This document shows, piece after piece, positions 59,871 to 64,000 of a DNA stretch of 64,000 nucleotides. The translations under genes and the position numbers were made by a program. The notes under the pieces are model-generated. The model had not been told where the DNA came from and searched no databases. It worked only from the letters and a program-made list of their open reading frames with translations. The stretch spans positions 4,063,753-4,127,752 of the forward strand of contig NZ_CP139781.1 of NCBI RefSeq assembly GCF_019679435.2. Direction: 5' to 3'. This DNA comes from Actomonas aquatica. GTDB taxonomy: Bacteria; Verrucomicrobiota; Verrucomicrobiia; Opitutales; Opitutaceae. Within the stretch, counting starts at the first letter, position 1. Each line of letters opens with the position of its first letter.

Positions 59871-62675
59871 TTACGGCATGGCGTAAACTTCGACCAAGGC
59901 CACGCCGGCGGTGTTGTCCTTGCCGCTGATGAGAATGGTGTAGGCTCCGCCGGGCAGTTCGGTGAGCAGCACCGAATCGCGCGAATCGTTGGCGAGAGGG
60001 AAGGCGCCGACCTGGGCGGCGGCGGCTGTGATGGCGCTCACGTTGTTGCCGACGCCCCAGTCGTCATTGGTCGCGAGCGTGGCGGAGGAAGCGCCGTCGA
60101 CACGCACGATCGACATGACGGGATCGGCGAGCGCGCCGCCGACGTTGAAGTCCGTCAAGGTCGGGCCGATGGCGCGGATGAGCAGGCGTTGGGTGCCGCT
60201 GCCGTTGAGCACGAGACCGGGCACGAGCACTTCGTCGCCGGTGCCCACGTAGGCGCGGGTGGAGAGGTTGGTGAGGGCGCTGCCGGGGGACGGCGGGGTG
60301 AGGTCGAAAAACTCCAACAAGGCCACGCCGGTTGCATCGTCGACGCCGGCGGCCTCGGCGGTGTAGCGACCGGGTTCCAGGGTGACGAGCAGGGCGGCGT
60401 CTTTGCCGCCGGTCTGCAGGCCAAAGGCGCCGGCCGAGGCGGTGGCGTTGGTGAGGGCGGTCAGGTCGGCGACGTCGCCCCAATTGTCGTTGGCGGCGAT
60501 GGGTTGTTGTTGGTCGTCGAAGATGGTGAGCGTTGGGTCGGCCAGCGTGCCGCGCACGTTGTAGGGCGCCTCGCTGAGGGTGGGGCCGACGGCGCGGATG
60601 AGAAAGGTGCGGGGGGCGTTGCCACCGACCACGAAGCCGGGCGTCACGACTTGGGCGCCGGTGCCGACGCGGGCGCGGGTGGAGAGGTTGGCGGGCGCGA
60701 GATCCGTGCCGGCGGAGGCGGCGATGAGGTTGACGGTGGAGGTGCCGATGACGGTGCCGTTGGCGAGAGCGGTCAGGGTGATCGGCGTGATGGCGGCGGT
60801 GCCGGCGGGCGGGGTGCCGGTGAGGATGCCGGTGGTGGCGTCGAGGCTCGCCCAGGTCGGCAGGTTGGCGGCGGCGTAGGTGTCGGCAGTCGCGCCGGAC
60901 AGGGGGAGCGGTCCCCAAGCCCCGGCGGTGCCGATGGTGAACGGAGCCCAGGAGAAGGCGGGCGCGAGGTTGGCGAGTGGTTCCTCTTCAACGATTTCGC
61001 CGGGCGAGCCGGTCACGTTGCCGTCGCCGTCGAAGGTGAGTTGGTAATCGAGCGTGCGGCCGCTCCAGAAGTGGAAGGTGAGGTCGACGGTGGTGTTGGT
61101 GGTCTCGGCGAAGAAGGCCGGAGTGAGCGTGATCGTGCCCGCGTCGTAGGCGGGGCGGTAGGTGGCGTTGTATTCCTTGTAGGAGGTCCAGCTTTGCGGG
61201 CCGGCATTGCCGCCGCTGGCGTAGACCGCCTGCATGGTGGCGACGAGGTCGCCGCGGAAATCGGTCGGGATGGTGAGGCCGTTGGCTTTGATGCCGGTGG
61301 CGGCGGAGAGCGCCGGGGTGCTGAGGTAACGCACGTGGAAGGTCCAATCGGGTCCGGCGTCGAAGCGGGCGACGAGGGTGGCCTTCTCGCCGTAGGTGCC
61401 GGCGGCGTAGGCGGCGAGGGTGCCGGCCTTCACGGTGAGGGTGTTGCCGCTGACGGTGTAGTCGTCGTCGGGCGTGAGGGTGGTGTCGCCGGCGTGCAGC
61501 GAGACGAATTGGTTGCCGTTGAGATTGAGAGTGATGGGGGTGTCGACCACCGGCGCGCCGCGGCGGAGCAGGATGAGGTCGGTGGCGGCGGTGCTGGAGC
61601 GGCCGGTGAGGCTGTGCTTGATAATTGAATACAGCACCGGGTCGCGCCAGGTGAGGGTGGCGCGGTTGAAGTGTTGGCCGTTGTCCCACCACATGTGGGT
61701 GATGTTTTGGGTGCGGGCGTAGGCGGTGAAGTGTTCGAAGAACTTAAGCATCTCGCCGCGCTCGACGGCGCCGGAGTCGTTGTCGAAGGCGAGCAGACCG
61801 TATTCGCCGAACACGACCGGGACGCCTTGGGCGACGAAGGTGTCGTGGGTGCGGTCGATCGCGCCCTCGAGGTCGGCCTGCGTCTCGGCGTCGAAGGTGG
61901 TGGTGCCGGCTACGTTCACGCTGAAGGGCCAGAAGCCGTAGTAGTGCACGGTGGCGATGAGGTTGGGGTCATCGAGGGTTTCGATGGTGCTGGCGAGCGA
62001 GTCGAGGAAGGGTTGCTCGGACTTGGTGACCACGGTGGGCAGGACCAGCGGGCGGGTGACGTTGCCGCCGCCGGAGGCGCGCACGAGGGTGTGGAACTCG
62101 GTATTCAGCTCGGCCAGCAAGGTGCGCGACTGCTCGTCGCTCATGTTCTCGAAAACGGGCTCGTTGATGCTCTCGAACATGAGCTCGGCCGGGTGGTTGG
62201 CGAAGCGGGTGCTGAGCTGGGTCCAGAGGGCGCGGTAGCGGGCGAGCACGGTCTCGCGCTCGGTGGGCATCTTTTCCACCCACTGCCAGGAGTCGTGGTG
62301 GAGGTTGAGCATGACGTGCAGGTTGGCGGCGAGGGCCCAGTCGACGATCTGTTCCACGCGGTCGAGCCAGGCGGCGTTGATGGTGTAGTCGGGCGCCGGA
62401 CCGGTGTGGTCGGTCCACGTCACCGGAATCCGGATACTGTTAAAACCCTCGGCGGCAATGGCCTGAATGAGCTCCTCGGTGACAAGCGGATTGCCCCAGG
62501 AGGTTTCGGTGGGAATGGCGTCGAGCGTATTGCCGAGGTTCCAGCCGGGCTGCATCTCATCGACGTAGGTCTGGATGCTGGTGGATTGGGCTGACAGCGT
62601 GGAAAGGAACGCGGCCGAGCAAAGCAACACGGCGGCGCAGCGCCGCACGAAGCGCGAGAGGGGGAGGAGGGTCAT
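59871..62675 (-). CDS. Secreted GH5 endoglucanase with X2, CBM46 and two C-terminal repeats
   Basis: A 934-residue multidomain exported enzyme. Signal peptide about 1-30. GH5 barrel (about 35-360): MQPGWNLGNTLDAIPTETSW, NSIRIPVTW, HVMLNLHHDSWQWV, acid/base Glu in FESINEPVFENM (about 170), TVHYYGFWPFS and nucleophile Glu in VVFGEYGLLAF (about 290). Then a CBM_X2 domain (about 377-455), a CBM46-like module (about 465-565, LDYQLTFDGDGNVTG near its end), a putative Ig domain (about 575-655), and two 130-residue repeats (about 663-795 and 802-934), as in the GH44 protein. The GH5-X2-CBM46 order is known from Bacillus enzymes acting on beta-1,4-glucans and xyloglucan. Confidence 0.94.
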   Translation of the reverse strand: MTLLPLSRFVRRCAAVLLCSAAFLSTLSAQSTSIQTYVDEMQPGWNLGNTLDAIPTETSWGNPLVTEELIQAIAAEGFNSIRIPVTWTDHTGPAPDYTINAAWLDRVEQIVDWALAANLHVMLNLHHDSWQWVEKMPTERETVLARYRALWTQLSTRFANHPAELMFESINEPVFENMSDEQSRTLLAELNTEFHTLVRASGGGNVTRPLVLPTVVTKSEQPFLDSLASTIETLDDPNLIATVHYYGFWPFSVNVAGTTTFDAETQADLEGAIDRTHDTFVAQGVPVVFGEYGLLAFDNDSGAVERGEMLKFFEHFTAYARTQNITHMWWDNGQHFNRATLTWRDPVLYSIIKHSLTGRSSTAATDLILLRRGAPVVDTPITLNLNGNQFVSLHAGDTTLTPDDDYTVSGNTLTVKAGTLAAYAAGTYGEKATLVARFDAGPDWTFHVRYLSTPALSAATGIKANGLTIPTDFRGDLVATMQAVYASGGNAGPQSWTSYKEYNATYRPAYDAGTITLTPAFFAETTNTTVDLTFHFWSGRTLDYQLTFDGDGNVTGSPGEIVEEEPLANLAPAFSWAPFTIGTAGAWGPLPLSGATADTYAAANLPTWASLDATTGILTGTPPAGTAAITPITLTALANGTVIGTSTVNLIAASAGTDLAPANLSTRARVGTGAQVVTPGFVVGGNAPRTFLIRAVGPTLSEAPYNVRGTLADPTLTIFDDQQQPIAANDNWGDVADLTALTNATASAGAFGLQTGGKDAALLVTLEPGRYTAEAAGVDDATGVALLEFFDLTPPSPGSALTNLSTRAYVGTGDEVLVPGLVLNGSGTQRLLIRAIGPTLTDFNVGGALADPVMSIVRVDGASSATLATNDDWGVGNNVSAITAAAAQVGAFPLANDSRDSVLLTELPGGAYTILISGKDNTAGVALVEVYAMP

Positions 62676-62734
62676 GGCGAGGGTTTGTGGGTCAGCGGGA
62701 CGAATCGAACCGCACACGGCAACTCAACGTCGAT

Positions 62735-62752
62735 ATAACGTTAAATCAAACT
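62735..62752. promoter_or_regulatory. Candidate operator upstream of the GH5 gene
   Basis: ATATAACGTTAAATC contains the palindrome TAACGTTA with a central CG, the form often seen in LacI-family operators. It lies about 65 bases before the GH5 start codon on the upstream side. No LacI regulator gene is in the window. Confidence 0.3.
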
Positions 62753-62793
62753 TTAGCGGACGCTTTCTCGCAGACCGGGCGTGGTCGCTACGG

Positions 62794-63252
62794 CTATTCG
62801 ACATGAATGCGAGCGTGGACGGACGGTGGGCGTTCCCATTGGCCCCAGGAACCGGGCCAGTCGATGGGGCGGCCGGCGAAACCCACGTCGCCATCAGGGC
62901 CGCCGCGGAAGGCGGCGCGGACCCGCACCAGGATGTCGACTCCGGCGCTTTGAGCGGGGGCGGCAAAAACGTAGTGCACCTGCGGTTCGCCGGGTTGGGC
63001 GTAGTGGTTGAGGGTCCAGGTTTCGCCGCCATCGAGGGAGCATTCGACTTGGAAAAATTCGATCCACTCGGCGGGGGCATGCACCGTCTCAGCTTCGATC
63101 GTGATGTGGGCGGTCTCGCCGGCGCGCACAAAGACAGGGGCGGCGATGGTGAGTGTGCGGTCAGGCGGTGGGGGCGGGGTGCGGAAGACCAGCGCCAGCA
63201 AGCCGCCCAGAGCCAGGGTAAAGAGGAGGATGGCAGGCGCGGTGGGTTTCAT
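62794..63252 (-). CDS. Membrane-anchored or secreted protein of unknown function
   Basis: A 152-residue protein with an N-terminal hydrophobic helix (PAILLFTLALGGLLALVF, about 5-22) and a Pro-rich neck, then a beta-sandwich-like domain (about 30-152) with SLDGGETWTLNHYAQPGEPQ, a phrase common in sulfite-oxidase-dimerisation-like or sialidase-like Ig domains (SxDGGxTW). Possibly involved in binding a periplasmic redox partner or carbohydrate, but no assignment is safe. It lies upstream of the GH5 gene on the same strand, about 118 bases apart, and is divergent from the membrane protein at the right edge. Confidence 0.7.
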   Translation of the reverse strand: MKPTAPAILLFTLALGGLLALVFRTPPPPPDRTLTIAAPVFVRAGETAHITIEAETVHAPAEWIEFFQVECSLDGGETWTLNHYAQPGEPQVHYVFAAPAQSAGVDILVRVRAAFRGGPDGDVGFAGRPIDWPGSWGQWERPPSVHARIHVE

Positions 63253-63387
63253 GAAGCAGGCTCGCGCTGGACCACAGCGGGCATCGGGGAGGGAAGCAAG
63301 GACGGGGCGGCGGGGTCGGGAAATGAAATGAGTTGTCTGATGTGGCGACTGCCGACGTGTTGAAGGCGATGCGACGATGCGGGAGTT

Positions 63388-64000
63388 ATGAGCGTTTCTA
63401 GTCTGGTGGGCGTAATAGCGACCGGCGGTGGCGCCGTGACGGCCCCTCTGGCCGGAGCGGTGAGTGTGCTGCTGGTGCTGTTGCCGGGGCTGGCGTTGTC
63501 GCTGCTCACCCGGCCGGCGCATGCGGTGGAGCGGCTGGCGCACAGCGTGATCCTGTCATGCTTGGTTGGATACGTTTCATTCTGGGTTTACCTGCAGGAC
63601 TTTGCGTGGGGACGTTGGTTCACGATGGGGGTGCTGGGCGTGAGTGCACTGGCGTTGGGCGTCGCTGCGGTGGTGGCGCGGGCGAAGATATTTGAGGCGG
63701 AGTTGCTGCGGGTGCTGGGCATCGTGTTGGCGACGGTGGTGGTGTATCTCAGCGTGCTTAACCTGGTATCCTTCGACGGTTCACAAGGGCAGTTGGCGAA
63801 TACGTTTTTTTTCCCGCAGTGGAACGACAACACGGTGCAGGATTCGGCGGCGGCTCAGCTCTTTGCCGGGCAGTCGATGGAGAAGGTGGAAGGGTGGCGG
63901 CTGAGTGAGCGGCCGCCCTTGCAGGCGGGCTTCCTGGTGATGTCGGGCGTGCCGTTTTTCGGCTCTTCGCTGTGGCTGCAGGCGGCGGGGGTGGCGGTGA
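63388..64000 (+). CDS. Polytopic membrane protein, cut by the right edge
   Basis: ATG at 63388 opens a frame of 204 codons that runs without stop to the end of the window. The translated part has four hydrophobic segments (about 15-38, 52-68, 78-96, 109-127) followed by a periplasmic stretch QWNDNTVQDSAAAQLFAGQS and ERPPLQAGFLVMSG, then another helix. This form recalls polytopic glycosyltransferases (dolichyl-phosphate-mannose type), where an acidic first loop carries the active site, but no diagnostic motif is visible. Function not assigned. Confidence 0.8.
   Translation, partial: MSVSSLVGVIATGGGAVTAPLAGAVSVLLVLLPGLALSLLTRPAHAVERLAHSVILSCLVGYVSFWVYLQDFAWGRWFTMGVLGVSALALGVAAVVARAKIFEAELLRVLGIVLATVVVYLSVLNLVSFDGSQGQLANTFFFPQWNDNTVQDSAAAQLFAGQSMEKVEGWRLSERPPLQAGFLVMSGVPFFGSSLWLQAAGVAV

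Noticed and set aside
59611-59886. A 91-codon plus-strand frame in the gap before the GH5 gene
   Set aside because: No conserved feature, no ribosome site, and it overlaps the inverted ACGGA phrases and the end of GH5.
1-64000. CRISPR arrays, insertion sequences, prophage genes, tRNA or rRNA genes
   Set aside because: No regularly spaced repeats of CRISPR type, no transposase or integrase frame, no phage structural genes and no tRNA/rRNA-like sequence were found.

Overview
The window is a GC-rich, densely coded bacterial chromosome segment that looks like a member of the Verrucomicrobiota, most probably the family Opitutaceae. The grounds are a giant passenger-repeat surface protein with a PEP-CTERM sorting tail, a large TonB-dependent receptor with the N-terminal IVLSPFVVDA segment, many secreted glycoside hydrolases with a phylum-typical C-terminal repeat, many GTG/TTG starts and weak Shine-Dalgarno sites. 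No rRNA, tRNA, CRISPR array, prophage or intact insertion sequence was seen. Taxonomy is inferred from protein style, not from a marker gene.

Layout. 1-6.3 kb: a 2058-residue lectin/repeat protein with PEP-CTERM tail. 6.3-12 kb: redox and DNA-repair genes (DUF2892, Crp/Fnr regulator, a sigma-54 activator divergent from an exported YHS protein, a uracil-DNA glycosylase family protein, an N-acetylglucosamine kinase-like protein). 12-18.2 kb: secreted esterase, a Sel1-TonB_C protein, SIS protein, RNA methyltransferase-like protein, DUF481 outer-membrane protein, DUF1223 protein. 18.2-25.6 kb: DUF2231 membrane protein with an OmpR/EnvZ-type pair, aldo/keto reductase, a two-gene split version of the aerotaxis receptor Aer, a secreted nucleosidase and a lactate-dehydrogenase-like enzyme. 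25.7-33.5 kb: GH2 beta-galactosidase, Gfo/Idh/MocA lipoprotein, Nudix hydrolase, GH113-like protein, TerC. 33.7-40.8 kb: SWIB protein, fused PPK2, two EamA transporters, a lipase-like hydrolase, cytochrome b562, a PafA-like phosphatase. 40.8-46 kb: TonB-dependent receptor with a long structured leader carrying an intrinsic terminator, then a short-chain dehydrogenase. 46-62.7 kb: plant-polysaccharide genes: GH44, GH39, GH43, GH5-X2-CBM46, and a propeller-type sensor kinase with a NarL-type regulator. The right edge cuts a membrane protein gene.

How the parts may work together. GH44 and GH5 are secreted and built to cut beta-glucan or xyloglucan; GH39, GH43 and GH2 would trim side chains and oligosaccharides; the TonB receptor may import products; the propeller kinase/NarL pair is placed to sense the released sugars. 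This resembles a polysaccharide utilisation locus without SusD, with genes in divergent pairs and not one operon.

Most notable non-coding signals: an attenuator-like leader before the TonB receptor; an intrinsic terminator that buries the start codon of the DUF1223 gene; a TAGGG-N6-CCCTA operator-like motif before two envelope-protein genes; a sigma-54 control region between the activator and the YHS gene; and several families of intergenic hairpin repeats, one pair showing compensatory base changes and an inverted module.
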